From Stenotrophomonas indicatrix (GTDB lineage Bacteria; Pseudomonadota; Gammaproteobacteria; Xanthomonadales; Xanthomonadaceae), in assembly GCA_041545745.1 (NCBI GenBank), contig CP168152.1, forward strand, positions 1,920,001 to 1,984,000: a stretch of 64,000 nt of DNA, read 5' to 3'. A model generated the notes under the pieces. The model did not search any database, was not told where the DNA came from, and saw only the letters and a list, made by a program, of their open reading frames with translations. Every line of letters begins with the position of its first letter. Within the stretch, counting starts at the first letter, position 1. Shown in pieces: positions 27,301-35,234 of this stretch. Made by a program: the position numbers and the translations under genes.

Positions 27301-27493
27301 CGCTGTCGATCAGGTGGCTGATCGCCATCGCCGGAACCTGCTGCGATGACGCGCTGGCCTGCCATTGCGCACGAGGCGGCAGGTTCTGTGCGCTTACGGC
27401 TGCAGCCAGCGCGAGGGTCGGCAGCAGCAGGGCCAGTGCAAGGCGCCGGTTCGGCGGGCAGGGAGCGGTCCAGCGGTCAGCGCACAACGTCAT
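24371..27493 (-). CDS. Discoidin-domain, six-hairpin glycosidase-like protein
   Basis: 1040 residues with a signal peptide of about 35 residues (ALALLLPTLALAAAVSAQ). Residues about 38-165 form an F5/8 type C (discoidin) carbohydrate-binding domain (SDPKTVTGGAFSPGHWFQIDLG; RYLRLASPQRTSD). Residues about 300-600 are an uncharacterised beta-rich region, and about 610-960 form a six-hairpin (alpha/alpha)6 glycosidase core (YNRSFIRDGMATSAVLLRMG, SYWDDYWGLKGWHDGAWLAESLGD). The likely catalytic acids cannot be named. It is probably a periplasmic polysaccharide or glycoconjugate hydrolase. A LacI-type palindrome at 27549-27564 lies before it. Confidence 0.85.
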   Translation of the reverse strand: MTLCADRWTAPCPPNRRLALALLLPTLALAAAVSAQNLPPRAQWQASASSQQVPAMAISHLIDSDPKTVTGGAFSPGHWFQIDLGKPAMLAGTRLTWDVSNPEGYSLQTSLDGKQWQSAYVMGDSLGGTETLYFAPRQARYLRLASPQRTSDWGVSIFEMEPLDTALTARVTGLDAAQSAALWQGGGSVAIPAGKAGVHTLDIALPRAQPSTGLAVDWANVHGAARLQAQDAQGRWHELAHDAQAASRQQSWLAAGAPLNIKALRLTVEGDAPQIKRLRLLGPKAVMTPMKRYQIAASGAQRALFPASLHMQQTYWTAVGVHAGRQKSIFDEYGNIEAYKGAPLVQPIWRSADGRAAGAAEHPVQHALRDGWKPMPSATWSPQTGLELRSEAFAIERDGQPVTFVRHRLRNTGSSAIEGTLTLAVRPMQMNPPWQNGGLSPIRQVAVEGNSVRVNDRTLLQSLTAVDAAGAAPFGNAGDTEITSAIASGQLPATQQASDAAGLAAAALSYRISLAPGASDAVVVAFPLGTATADANGVLPQAPALNFASLPRDGDKAFDTLASRASADWQARLGQVGLRLPDPSLVDMLRAQAAYMLINQTGPAMQPGPRNYNRSFIRDGMATSAVLLRMGEAKVARDYLAWYSEHGVHGNGLVSPILNDDGSVNTGFGSDIEYDSQGQYVTLVADVARLDGGPESVRAYLPKVKAALRFLQELRERTLVPGYMADQPAPERFAGILAPSISHEGYPSPTHSYWDDYWGLKGWHDGAWLAESLGDHETATWAREQYKALYDALHASIRATMSWKGIDFIPSSADLGDGDPTGVSIALDPTGAQSVLPAEALRTTFARYLDDVRKRNQPGALYAYTPYEIRNVLSYVHLGQPEAADELLQGLLHDRRPLEWQVLAEVVHSRLRFPRYLGDMPHTWIGAEYGRTLFGMLMREDDDALSLLPGTPPSWVAGEGLAVDRLPTAYGTLQMQARQRDGNLTVSLGKGLRKGTPVRVWWPSRSLPKDVRVDGRSVRNFDKDGVLLDGPFRTLEARWQ

Positions 27494-27548
27494 CGCGAAG
27501 GCCTCACATCGGCAGGGCCCGGAACGGGCGGGCCTACGCTAGCAAGGG

Positions 27549-27564
27549 ATGTAATCGGTTACAT
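27549..27564. promoter_or_regulatory. LacI-type operator before the glycosidase gene
   Basis: ATGTAA and TTACAT half-sites around TCGG form a near-perfect 16-bp palindrome 56 bp upstream of the glycosidase start. This resembles sugar-regulon operators of the LacI/GalR family. No LacI gene lies in the window. Confidence 0.6.
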
Positions 27565-27606
27565 GACGCGTCGCAATATTTTCCGGGCGCTTCCTGGCGC
27601 GACTTT

Positions 27607-28503
27607 TCATGAATGCGCACAGATCCGCTCGCGCAACCAGCGATGCGCCGGATCGCGATGCACGCGTTCGTGCCAGAGCATCACCATCTCGAACCCGGGC
27701 ACATCAATGGGCGCCGCAACCGCCCTCAAGGCCGGGTCCTGCGCGACCAGGCGCGAGGGCATCATCGCCACCAGGTCCGTGCGCAGCAGCACGCTGCGCA
27801 GGAACAGGAAGTGCGGCACCGACAGCACCACGTTGCGACGCGCGCCTACATGCGCCAACGCGCTGTCGGTGCCGCCATGGAAGCCGCCGCCGTCAGGTGA
27901 CACGATCACGTGGTCCAGCGCGCAGAACTGCTTCAGCGTCGGCCGCCGCTTGAGTCGTGGGTGATCGCGGCGCCCGGCCAGTACGTAGCGCTCCTGGAAC
28001 AGCGGGCGATGGTGCAGGGACGGAGGTGCGTCTGAAGTGATGTGGAGCGCGAGATCGATCTCGCCGCGCTCGCTCTGCGCGACCATCTGCGACGGTGCCA
28101 GGCTGACCACGGCCAGGCGCGTGCCGGGTGCACGCTGGCGCAGGTCGGCCAACGCCGGCAGGACGATCGTGGTTTCGCCGAAGTCCGACGCCATGATCCG
28201 CCAGGTCTGCGTGGCCTGGGCGGGATCGAACGCCTGTACCGGCGCGACCGCGCGCTGCAGTGCAGCCAGTGCCTCGGCCAACGGTTCGCGCAGTGCATCG
28301 GCCCGTGCGGTGGCACGCATGCCGCGTGGGCCCGGCAGCAGCAGCGGATCATCGAACAGGTGGCGCAGGCGCGCCAGCTGCACGCTGACAGTGGGCTGGG
28401 CCAGATGCAGGCGTTCGGCCGCGCGGGTGACGTTCTGCTCTTCCAGCAAGGCCTGCAGGGTTACCAGCAGGTTGAGGTCGACGCGATGCAGGATATTGTC
28501 CAT
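27607..28503 (-). CDS. LysR-family regulator
   Basis: 298 residues. N-terminal winged HTH: HRVDLNLLVTLQALLEEQNVTRAAERLHLAQPTVSVQLARLRHLFDDPLLL. The C-terminal substrate-binding domain runs from about 92 with the usual strand pattern. Divergent from the NAD(P)H:quinone reductase gene with an 83-bp gap at 28504-28586, it most likely controls that gene and itself. The inducer is unknown; relatives in this pairing respond to quinones and electrophiles. Confidence 0.92.
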   Translation of the reverse strand: MDNILHRVDLNLLVTLQALLEEQNVTRAAERLHLAQPTVSVQLARLRHLFDDPLLLPGPRGMRATARADALREPLAEALAALQRAVAPVQAFDPAQATQTWRIMASDFGETTIVLPALADLRQRAPGTRLAVVSLAPSQMVAQSERGEIDLALHITSDAPPSLHHRPLFQERYVLAGRRDHPRLKRRPTLKQFCALDHVIVSPDGGGFHGGTDSALAHVGARRNVVLSVPHFLFLRSVLLRTDLVAMMPSRLVAQDPALRAVAAPIDVPGFEMVMLWHERVHRDPAHRWLRERICAHS

Positions 28504-28586
28504 GGCAATGCCGGGGATTGCAGGAATTCATTTCAACTATAGCGTGGCGGCGCCCAATATGGCTGGCATTCCCCCCTGGTACCACC

Positions 28587-29366
28587 ATGAACGTTCTGAT
28601 TGTCTACGCCCACCCCGAACCGACCTCGCTCAATGGCACCTTGAAGACCTTCACCGTCGAGCACCTGCGACGCGCCGGCCACACCGTGCAGGTGTCCGAT
28701 CTGCATGCCATGCAATGGAAGGCGCAGATCGACGCCGACGATCACGTCGGGCGGGATCCTTCGCTGCCGTTCCACGCTTCACTGGATTCGCGCGAAGCGT
28801 TCACCACCGGCCGCCAGAGTCCTGACATCGCCGCCGAGCAGGAAAAACTGCGCTGGGCCGACGCGGTGATCCTGCAGTTTCCGCTGTGGTGGTTCTCGAT
28901 GCCGGCCATCCTCAAAGGTTGGGTGGACCGCGTGTACGCCTACGGTTTTGCGTATGGCGTGGGCGAACATTCCGATCGGCACTGGGGCGACCGCTATGGC
29001 GAAGGTGCGATGTCCGGCAAGCGCGCGATGCTGGTGGTGACCACCGGCGGCTGGGAGTCGCACTACGGTCCGCGCGGCATCAATGGGCCGATCGACGATG
29101 TGCTGTTCCCGATCCAGCACGGCATCCTGTTCTATCCCGGCTTTGACGTGCTGCCCGCGCATGTGATCTACCGCAGCAGTCGTATCGATGAGGCGTCATT
29201 GCCTGCTGTGCTGGAGGGGTTGGGGGCGCGGCTGGATGGGTTGGCGAGCGATCCGGTGATTGCTTACCGGCGGCAGAACGCTGGGGATTATCTGATCCCG
29301 TCGCTGGAGCTGCGGCCGGAGTTGGCCGAGGGTGAGGCAGGGTTGCGAGTTCACCTCGAACCGTGA
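28587..29366 (+). CDS. NAD(P)H:quinone oxidoreductase (NQO1/MdaB-type flavoprotein)
   Basis: 259 residues, flavodoxin-like fold of the NQO1/KefF group: MNVLIVYAHPEPTSLNGTLKTFTVEHL with the FMN/FAD-binding serine loop, ILQFPLWWFSMPAILKGWVDRVYAYGFAYG (the WW..PA..K.W.DRV motif), and LVVTTGGWESHYGPRG. It reduces quinones by two electrons, protecting from redox cycling. ATG 28587 was chosen because it starts directly on the first beta strand, while the longer ORF start lies in the divergent promoter region. Paired with the LysR gene upstream. Confidence 0.88.
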   Translation: MNVLIVYAHPEPTSLNGTLKTFTVEHLRRAGHTVQVSDLHAMQWKAQIDADDHVGRDPSLPFHASLDSREAFTTGRQSPDIAAEQEKLRWADAVILQFPLWWFSMPAILKGWVDRVYAYGFAYGVGEHSDRHWGDRYGEGAMSGKRAMLVVTTGGWESHYGPRGINGPIDDVLFPIQHGILFYPGFDVLPAHVIYRSSRIDEASLPAVLEGLGARLDGLASDPVIAYRRQNAGDYLIPSLELRPELAEGEAGLRVHLEP

Positions 29367-29476
29367 ATGGCGCATTCGCCTCTGGAAACGCGACGGAGAT
29401 TCTGTAGGTTCGGCAGTCCAGCGGCACGCGTTGTAGCCGCCCTCAGTGAACTCAGGGAGACGCAGGTCCATTGAAG

Positions 29477-29977
29477 ATGGAATTCAACTTCACCCTCAGA
29501 CACCACTTGCCTGATACCTCGATTGATCAAGGTGCCCTCGAGCGGCGCCTGCTCGATGCTGGATGTGGAGATGCATTGCTGGGCGTAGGGAGCGTGGCAA
29601 GGCTGGCGCTGGAATTCTGTCGTGAAGCGAGCAGTGCCGCCGAGGCGATTCACTCCGCGCTGGCAGACGTCCAGCGTGCCGTACCCGGTGCAGAACTGAT
29701 CGAAGTCAGTCCCGATCTGGTGGGTCTGACGGATGTTGCTGATCTGCTGGGCATGTCACGGCGGAACATGCGCAAGTTGCTGCTCGCGCACCCGCAGACG
29801 TTTCCGGCACCGGTGCACGAAGGCAGCGCGTCGATCTGGCACCTGACCGATATTCTCTCGTGGATGCAGGCGCGCGGCAGCCAGAAGGTCAGCAGCGAGC
29901 TGGCGGAGCTCGCTGCTGCGGCGCTTCAGATCAATGTGGCGAAGGAGCAGGAGCGGCTGGTTAGCCATCCCGGCTGA
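29477..29977 (+). CDS. HTH DNA-binding protein with an N-terminal ferredoxin-like domain
   Basis: 166 residues. The N-terminal 80 residues (EFNFTLRHHLPDTSIDQGALERRLLDAGCGDALLGVGSVARLALEFCREASSAAEAIHSALADVQRAVPGAEL) are a recurrent small domain in solitary bacterial regulators. They are followed by an AlpA/MerR-like HTH, LTDVADLLGMSRRNMRKLLL, and WHLTDILSWMQARG. ATG 29477 was taken; TTG 29471 is a nearby alternative. No partner gene is evident, and no toxin pair was seen. Confidence 0.75.
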   Translation: MEFNFTLRHHLPDTSIDQGALERRLLDAGCGDALLGVGSVARLALEFCREASSAAEAIHSALADVQRAVPGAELIEVSPDLVGLTDVADLLGMSRRNMRKLLLAHPQTFPAPVHEGSASIWHLTDILSWMQARGSQKVSSELAELAAAALQINVAKEQERLVSHPG

Positions 29978-30002
29978 GGGTCGCTGCGCGACAGGCCGCT
30001 AC
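29978..30002 (-). repeat. SMAG-like hairpin giving a stop codon
   Basis: GTCGC/GCGAC arms followed by AGGCCG and CTAC at 29999-30002. On the minus strand the GTAG supplies the TAG stop of the metallo-beta-lactamase-fold gene. It is shorter and less regular than the typical SMAG copies. Confidence 0.55.
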
Positions 30003-31075
30003 AGTTCCACCCGCTCCCACCAGCGCGTTCCAGCGGTCGGTGCCTGCATGTCCAGTGCCTCGCCCATCATCGGCGTGGCCACCGGCACGTTCTTCGCTGC
30101 AGCCAATGCGCTGATGCGTTCGAACGGCTGCTGCCACTCGTGCAGGGCCAGGTCGAAGGTGCCGTTGTGGATCGGCAGCAGCCACTTGCCGCGCAGGTCC
30201 AGGTGCGCCTGCAGGGTCTGTTCGGGCTGCATGTGCACGAACGCCCAGCGTTGATCGTAGGCGCCGGTTTCGATCATCGTCAGGTCGAACGGACCGTACT
30301 TTTCGCCGATGGCCTTGAAGCCATCGAAGTAGCCGGTGTCGCCGCTGAAGAAGATGCGGAAGTCGCCGTCCTGGATCACCCACGAGGCCCACAGGCTGCG
30401 ATCGCTGTCACCCAGGCCGCGGCCGGAGAAATGCTGGCCGGGCGTGGCGGTCAGGCGCAGGCCAGCGGCTTCGGTGGACTGCCACCAGTCCAGCTGCTCG
30501 ACCTTGGCCGCATCCACGCCCCAGGCAATCAGCTGGTCGCCCACACCCAGCGGTGCGATGAAGCGCGCGGTCTTGCCGGCCAGCTTCATCACAGCCGCGT
30601 GGTCGAGGTGGTCGTAGTGGTTGTGCGAGAGGATGACGCCGGTAATCGGCGGCAGTTCGTCGATGCTGATCGGCGGTGCATGAAAGCGCGCCGGGCCCAT
30701 CCATTGCACCGGTGAGGCGCGTTCGGAGAACACCGGATCGGTCAGCCAGTACTGGCCGCGCAGCTTCAGCAGGATCGTCGAATGGCCGAGCCGGAACAGG
30801 CTGCGGTCGGGTGCTGCGTCCAGCGTGGCGCGGTCCAGCGTCTGCACCGGAATGGGGTGGTTGGGTACGGTGCCCTTGGGCTTGTTGAACAGGAAGGTCC
30901 ACCAGATCTCCAGGCCGTCGCGCAGGCCCATCGCCGGCTTCGGCAGGGCATTGCGGAACCTGCCTTCGCGGTACTGCGGCGAATCGGGGAAGTCGGGGAG
31001 GGACCAGGATTTGCAGAAGGTATAAGCGGTCACGGCGAGGATTCCGAGCAGGAGGACAAGGAGCAGGCGCTTCAT
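29999..31075 (-). CDS. MBL-fold metallo-hydrolase (UlaG-like)
   Basis: 358 residues. N-terminal hydrophobic segment MKRLLLVLLLGILAVTAYTF suggests an inner-membrane anchor or signal. The MBL domain shows FRLGHSTILLKLRGQYWLTDPVF, ILSHNHYDHLDHAAV (HxHxDH metal motif), and FSGDTGYFDGF. It resembles NAPE-PLD/UlaG-type phosphodiesterase or lactonase enzymes of unspecified substrate. ATG 31075 was chosen because the upstream region holds the TetR palindromes. Divergent from and probably repressed by the TetR gene at 31179. Confidence 0.85.
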   Translation of the reverse strand: MKRLLLVLLLGILAVTAYTFCKSWSLPDFPDSPQYREGRFRNALPKPAMGLRDGLEIWWTFLFNKPKGTVPNHPIPVQTLDRATLDAAPDRSLFRLGHSTILLKLRGQYWLTDPVFSERASPVQWMGPARFHAPPISIDELPPITGVILSHNHYDHLDHAAVMKLAGKTARFIAPLGVGDQLIAWGVDAAKVEQLDWWQSTEAAGLRLTATPGQHFSGRGLGDSDRSLWASWVIQDGDFRIFFSGDTGYFDGFKAIGEKYGPFDLTMIETGAYDQRWAFVHMQPEQTLQAHLDLRGKWLLPIHNGTFDLALHEWQQPFERISALAAAKNVPVATPMMGEALDMQAPTAGTRWWERVEL

Positions 31076-31092
31076 GGGTGACGTCCGCAGGG

Positions 31093-31143
31093 TACACTGC
31101 ACAGTGTAGTTTCCAGATTTCGGAAAGTACACTGCAGGGTGTA
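31093..31143. promoter_or_regulatory. Two TetR-type palindromes between MBL and tetR
   Basis: TACACTG-CA-CAGTGTA at 31093-31108 (perfect 7-bp arms) and a second copy TACACTGCAGGGTGTA at 31128-31143 (outer 5 bp per arm conserved). The 35-bp spacing places them on the same helix face, roughly over both divergent promoters. Confidence 0.8.
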
Positions 31144-31178
31144 AAATAGAGACATCCGTTCAGCTGTCTGGTCCCGCC

Positions 31179-31790
31179 ATGTCCCGTGCCCCGCAACGCC
31201 TTACCGACCGCAAACGCGAGGCCATTGTCCGCGCGGCGGTGGAGGAGTTCCGGTCGGCCGGCTACGAGGCGACCAGCATGGATCGCATCGCGGCAGTGGC
31301 TGGCGTCTCCAAGCGCACCGTCTACAACCACTTCCCGAGCAAGGAAGAACTGTTCGCGCTGATCCTGGAAGAGCTGTGGCAAAGCAGCGTGGCCAGCGTC
31401 GAGTTGCCGTACCGTGCCGACCAGCCGCTGGACGTGCAGTTGCTGCAGCTGCTGCGGCAGAAGCTGGACCTGCTGGGTGATGCCAACTTCATCGATCTGG
31501 CGCGGGTGGCGATGGCCGAGATCATCCATTCGCCCGAGCGAGCGCAGGCGATCGTCTGCCGCATGGGCGAGAAGGAGAGTGGGATCAGCGCGTGGATCCG
31601 TGCGGCGATTGCCGATGGGCGGCTGCGCGAGGTCGATGCGGAATTCGCCGGCCATCAGCTGCAGGGCCTGGTGAAGAGCTTCGCGTTCTGGCCGCAGGTG
31701 ACGATGGGTCAGGCAGTGCTGGCACAGGCCGAACGCACGCGCGTGGCAGAGTCGGCGGTGGCGATGTTCCTGGGCTTCTACGCGGTCTAG
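31179..31790 (+). CDS. TetR-family regulator of the MBL hydrolase
   Basis: 203 residues. HTH: KREAIVRAAVEEFRSAGYEATSMDRIAAVAGVSKRTVYNHFPSKEELF, followed by a C-terminal domain similar to TetR_C with SVELPYRADQPLDVQLLQLL. The gene is divergent from the MBL hydrolase, with two matching palindromes between them. Repression of both genes is therefore likely. The inducer is unknown. Confidence 0.92.
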   Translation: MSRAPQRLTDRKREAIVRAAVEEFRSAGYEATSMDRIAAVAGVSKRTVYNHFPSKEELFALILEELWQSSVASVELPYRADQPLDVQLLQLLRQKLDLLGDANFIDLARVAMAEIIHSPERAQAIVCRMGEKESGISAWIRAAIADGRLREVDAEFAGHQLQGLVKSFAFWPQVTMGQAVLAQAERTRVAESAVAMFLGFYAV

Positions 31791-31892
31791 GCCTGGGAGC
31801 ATGTCACCAAGTCCGCAGGCGCTGTACGGCGCGGCAGGATCAAGCGCAGCGGTCTGAACGGCAACTGGCCGAGGGCGTTGGCAGGCCTGTAA

Positions 31893-31914
31893 AATGGACG
31901 AACGTTCGTTCATT
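31893..31914 (+). promoter_or_regulatory. TetR operator overlapping an upstream ATG
   Basis: Two 11-bp arms centred between 31903 and 31904 around AACGTT are palindromic except for one pair (AATGgACGAAC / GTTCGTtCATT). It ends 9 bp before the chosen start codon of the next gene, typical of TetR autoregulation. The upstream in-frame ATG (31894) falls inside it. Confidence 0.75.
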
Positions 31915-31923
31915 GTCTGCGAC

Positions 31924-32514
31924 ATGAACCGAACCGACCGCAACGAACAACGTGCCTCGCAGATCCTGCAGGCCGCCCTGCAGTGTTTCCTGGTGAAAGG
32001 CTTCCACCAGGCCAGCATGCGCGACATCGCGCAGGCGGCGGGGGTAAGCCTGGGCAATCTTTACAACCACTTTCCCGGCAAGGAGGCGCTGATCCTGGCG
32101 ACGGCCGAGGCCGAACAGGATGAACTGCAGCCTTTGCTGCAGCGGTTGACGGGCTGCAATGGCGAACGGGCGCACGTGCAGATGTTCCTGCAGGAGTTCC
32201 ACGCCTTGTGTCGGCAGCCGGAATGGGCGCTGATGAGTGTGGAAGTGCTGGCCGAGAGTGCGCGCAATCCAGCGGTGGCGGCGGCATTTGCGGGCAACCG
32301 CGCGCAGTTGCAACGCGGTTTGGCCGAGGCCCTGCAACAGGTCGCACGGCGTGAGCGCCGCCGTCCTGCACTGCCCGCCGCGTTGCAGGCGCAGGTCTTG
32401 CTGGATGCGATCGAAAGCGATGCGCTGCGGCAGGGGTTGGGCGAGGCGCGCGATGCGGATGCCGACGTGCTTGATCCTGGCCTGCTGACAGCGCTGCTCG
32501 GGGGGCGCGCGTGA
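31924..32514 (+). CDS. TetR-family regulator of the DUF418 gene
   Basis: 196 residues. HTH: QRASQILQAALQCFLVKGFHQASMRDIAQAAGVSLGNLYNHFPGKEALI. ATG 31924 was chosen; the in-frame ATG at 31894 lies inside the probable operator. The palindrome directly upstream suggests self-repression. GTG of the following DUF418 gene overlaps the TGA stop, so both are in one operon and the regulator likely controls both. Confidence 0.9.
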   Translation: MNRTDRNEQRASQILQAALQCFLVKGFHQASMRDIAQAAGVSLGNLYNHFPGKEALILATAEAEQDELQPLLQRLTGCNGERAHVQMFLQEFHALCRQPEWALMSVEVLAESARNPAVAAAFAGNRAQLQRGLAEALQQVARRERRRPALPAALQAQVLLDAIESDALRQGLGEARDADADVLDPGLLTALLGGRA

Positions 32515-33545
32515 GCACTGATGATCGACGGCTGCACGGGCTGGACCTCGCGCGCTATCTCGCGCTGGCCGGCATGGTGCTGGTCAATTTCCGTCTGGCG
32601 ATGGCCGTTGAAGCCGACGGCGGCGGGTTGCTTGCTGGATTCTTCCGCTTGCTGGAAGGCAAGGCCTCGGCAACCTTCGTGACGCTGGCCGGGGTGGGGT
32701 TGATGCTGGCCACGCAGCGACAAGCGTGGTGGCAGGCGAGCGTGCAGACCTGGCGGCGGGCCGTGTTCCTGGCCGTACTCGGCCTGCTCAACCTGACCGT
32801 GTTTCCTGCTGACATCCTGCACTACTACGCGGTGTATTTCGCGGTGGCAGTGCTGTGGCTGCGCGCGTCTCCCCGTGTTCTGCTGGGCAGCATGGCGACC
32901 CTGGCAATGGTCTCGTTCTGGGCCCTGCTGCACTGGGACTACAACGCGGGATGGAACTGGCAGGCGTTGGCTTACGAAGGTCTGTGGCAGTGGCCGGGTG
33001 CGATGCGCAACCTGCTGTTCAACGGTTTCCATCCCGTGTTGCCGTGGCTGTGCTTCTTCCTGCTGGGCATGCTGCTGGCGCGGCTGCCGCTGTCGCAGCC
33101 ACGGGTGCAGCGTACCCTGCTGCTGCTCGGCCTGTTGTTGATGGGCGCCGGCCAGGCGTTGCAGCAGTGGGGCCAGGGCACCGCGTGGCAGACGTGGTTG
33201 GCGACGCAGCCGATGCCGCCCGGTCCGGCGTATCTGCTGACCGGCGCAGGCGCGGCGTGCGGACTGATCGCCGCGTGTCTGTGGCTGGTGCGGCTGCATC
33301 CCGGCGATTGGCTGGAGCCGTTCACTGCTGCCGGACGGATGACGCTGAGCCTGTACGTGGCGCACATCCTGATTGGCATGGGCGTGCTGGAATCGATCGG
33401 TCTGCTTGATGGCAGTGCAAGCCTGTCGTGGGTGTTGATGGCCGCGTTGCTGTTCGTGATGCTGGCTACGGCAGCGGCCTGGTTGTGGTCGTGGCAGTTC
33501 GCGCGCGGCCCGTTGGAAGCGGTCATGCGGCGCGTCGCCGGCTAG
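32511..33545 (+). CDS. DUF418-family membrane protein
   Basis: 344 residues with about eight hydrophobic helices. The N-terminus RLHGLDLARYLALAGMVLVNFRLAM and the C-terminal block LYVAHILIGMGVLESIGLL with WLWSWQFARGPLEAVMRRVAG match YeiB-type DUF418 proteins, membrane proteins of unknown biochemical role (acyltransferase-like architecture in part). Start GTG 32511 overlaps the TetR stop. Expression is probably relieved by the same inducer as the TetR. Confidence 0.8.
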   Translation: MSTDDRRLHGLDLARYLALAGMVLVNFRLAMAVEADGGGLLAGFFRLLEGKASATFVTLAGVGLMLATQRQAWWQASVQTWRRAVFLAVLGLLNLTVFPADILHYYAVYFAVAVLWLRASPRVLLGSMATLAMVSFWALLHWDYNAGWNWQALAYEGLWQWPGAMRNLLFNGFHPVLPWLCFFLLGMLLARLPLSQPRVQRTLLLLGLLLMGAGQALQQWGQGTAWQTWLATQPMPPGPAYLLTGAGAACGLIAACLWLVRLHPGDWLEPFTAAGRMTLSLYVAHILIGMGVLESIGLLDGSASLSWVLMAALLFVMLATAAAWLWSWQFARGPLEAVMRRVAG

Positions 33546-33643
33546 TTCTTTTGTCGCAGGAACCAATGTTGTGACCCGTTTGCCTGTGCGGATGCAGGGC
33601 CATCTGCGATAGTAGGTGTCGTCATCAGAGCACGCCTGCATCC

Positions 33644-34651
33644 ATGTCATTCGCTTCGGCGCAGCAGATCGTTGAAGTCCTGCAGCAGTCCTACGACATC
33701 AACGCGACAGCGGTGGTGCCGCGTCCGGTGGGCGCCGATGCCAACGCGTGCGTGTTCCGCATCGATGCCCGCCACGACCACTGGTGGTTGAAGTGCCGCA
33801 ACTTCCAGGTTGCGCCAGCGGTGTGGGACAGCCTGCATTGGCTGCGTGGCACGTTGGGCATTGAAGAGATCGTTGCGCCGTGGCCGGCATTGACCGGTGG
33901 TGCATCGGTGCAGCGCTGGGGCCTGCAGTTCACGTTGTTCCCCTATATCGAAGGGCAATCGGGCTTCGAGGCACCGCTGAGCCGCGCGCAATGGCGCAGG
34001 CTGGGCGAGGTGCTGCGGCGCCTGCATGAGGCCGGGATTCCGCCAGCGCTGCGCCAGGCATTGCCGACGCTGCGGCTTGAAACCGCGGCGGTCGATACGG
34101 TGGGCGCGTGGTTGCAGGATCCCTCGACGTTGGCGCAGGCGCAGGATCGATCCGGCAGTGCATTCCTGGCGCTGTGGCAGCAACAGCGGCCGCGCATCGC
34201 CGAACTTCACCAGCGTGCTGAAGCACTGCGTCGTGCGTTGCAGGACGAAGCCCCCGCACTGTGCCTGTGCCACACCGATCTGCACGCCGGCAACCTGCTG
34301 ATGGGGCAGGACGACGCGCTGCACCTGATCGACTGGGACGGCCTGGCGCTGGCCCCGCGCGAGCGCGATCTGATGTTTGTCGGAGCTGCGGTGGGTGGCC
34401 GTTGGGGGCGCGAGCATCCGCTGGGCTTCGCCGAGGGGTATGGCAGCGACCTCGGTGATCCGCGCTGGATTGCATGGTACCGGCACTGGCGCATTCTGCA
34501 GGACCTGATCGAGTTCGAGCAGATGCTGCTGGGCCCCGGCGCGGCGCAGCGCTCGCTGCAACAGCACCGGCAGTCACTGCATTACCTGGGCGAGCAGTTC
34601 GCGCCGGGCAATGTATTCGATGCGGCCGAGCGCGCGTATCGGGTGCTGTAG
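33644..34651 (+). CDS. APH-type phosphotransferase (APH(9)-like)
   Basis: 335 residues of the protein-kinase-like APH superfamily: N-lobe with FRIDARHDHWWLKC, the catalytic loop LCHTDLHAGNLLMG (HxDxxxxN) at about 207-220 and the metal motif LIDWDGL at about 228. Length and blocks resemble the APH(9) spectinomycin phosphotransferase group, members of which occur in Stenotrophomonas, but choline/homoserine-type or unknown small-molecule kinases share these motifs, so resistance is an inference. The TAG stop lies in a GTAG followed by a GCCGGGC hairpin (34660-34676). Confidence 0.78.
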   Translation: MSFASAQQIVEVLQQSYDINATAVVPRPVGADANACVFRIDARHDHWWLKCRNFQVAPAVWDSLHWLRGTLGIEEIVAPWPALTGGASVQRWGLQFTLFPYIEGQSGFEAPLSRAQWRRLGEVLRRLHEAGIPPALRQALPTLRLETAAVDTVGAWLQDPSTLAQAQDRSGSAFLALWQQQRPRIAELHQRAEALRRALQDEAPALCLCHTDLHAGNLLMGQDDALHLIDWDGLALAPRERDLMFVGAAVGGRWGREHPLGFAEGYGSDLGDPRWIAWYRHWRILQDLIEFEQMLLGPGAAQRSLQQHRQSLHYLGEQFAPGNVFDAAERAYRVL

Positions 34652-35234
34652 GGGTTACGGCCGGGCTGCGCCCGGCACCTGCAGAGGCCGAAGCCGAAGC
34701 AACAGCAACTGCCGAAGCAACAGCAACAGCGGGCATTCCGTGGGATGGCGGGGTGGGGCCGGTTGCGGGGGCCGCCGTGAATCCGTCCATGGAGGCTTGG
34801 GCGCGCCATCCATGGCGCTTACACCCCCGCAACCGGACCCACCCCGCCTTCGACAGTTTTCCGCAATCTGTCTGGATGGCGTGGCTTGCTCTTGGTGGGT
34901 GTCGACCTTGGTCGACACGTAGATCCACGCCATGCGTGGATGCTCTTCAATCAATTGTCGAAATGTTCGATTTCCATGGAGATTCATCCACGCATGGCGT
35001 GGATCTACCCGATCGCGGAGATCTGTCAGAGGTGGGGTGGTGTCGGATTGCGGGGTGTCCGCGGCATGGATGCCGCGGCCAAGCCTACAGGGACGTATTT
35101 ACGGCGTCCCCGCAATCCGACACCACCCCGCCATCCCACGGAATGCCGCTGTTGAAGTTGCTTCGGCTGTTGCTTCGGTTGCCGGCCAGCGGCCGGCACT
35201 ACCGCGGGTGCCGGGCGCAGCCCGGTCAGAACCC
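34652..35234. repeat. Intergenic inverted-repeat block
   Basis: 583 bp without a supported gene. A left arm (about 34680-34860) recurs in inverted, diverged form at about 35020-35190: shared cores are CGAAGCAACAG, GCATTCCGTGGGATGGCGGG and AGGCTTGG with flanking CCATCCATGG-like hairpins. Between them are a GTGTCGACC hairpin (34899-34918) and an inverted pair of GTAG elements with ATCCACGC stems (34919-34941 and 34986-35008). A SMAG copy at 35179-35202 and a GCCGGGC hairpin at 34660-34676 cap the ends. No promoter or terminator with T tract is visible. Confidence 0.75.
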
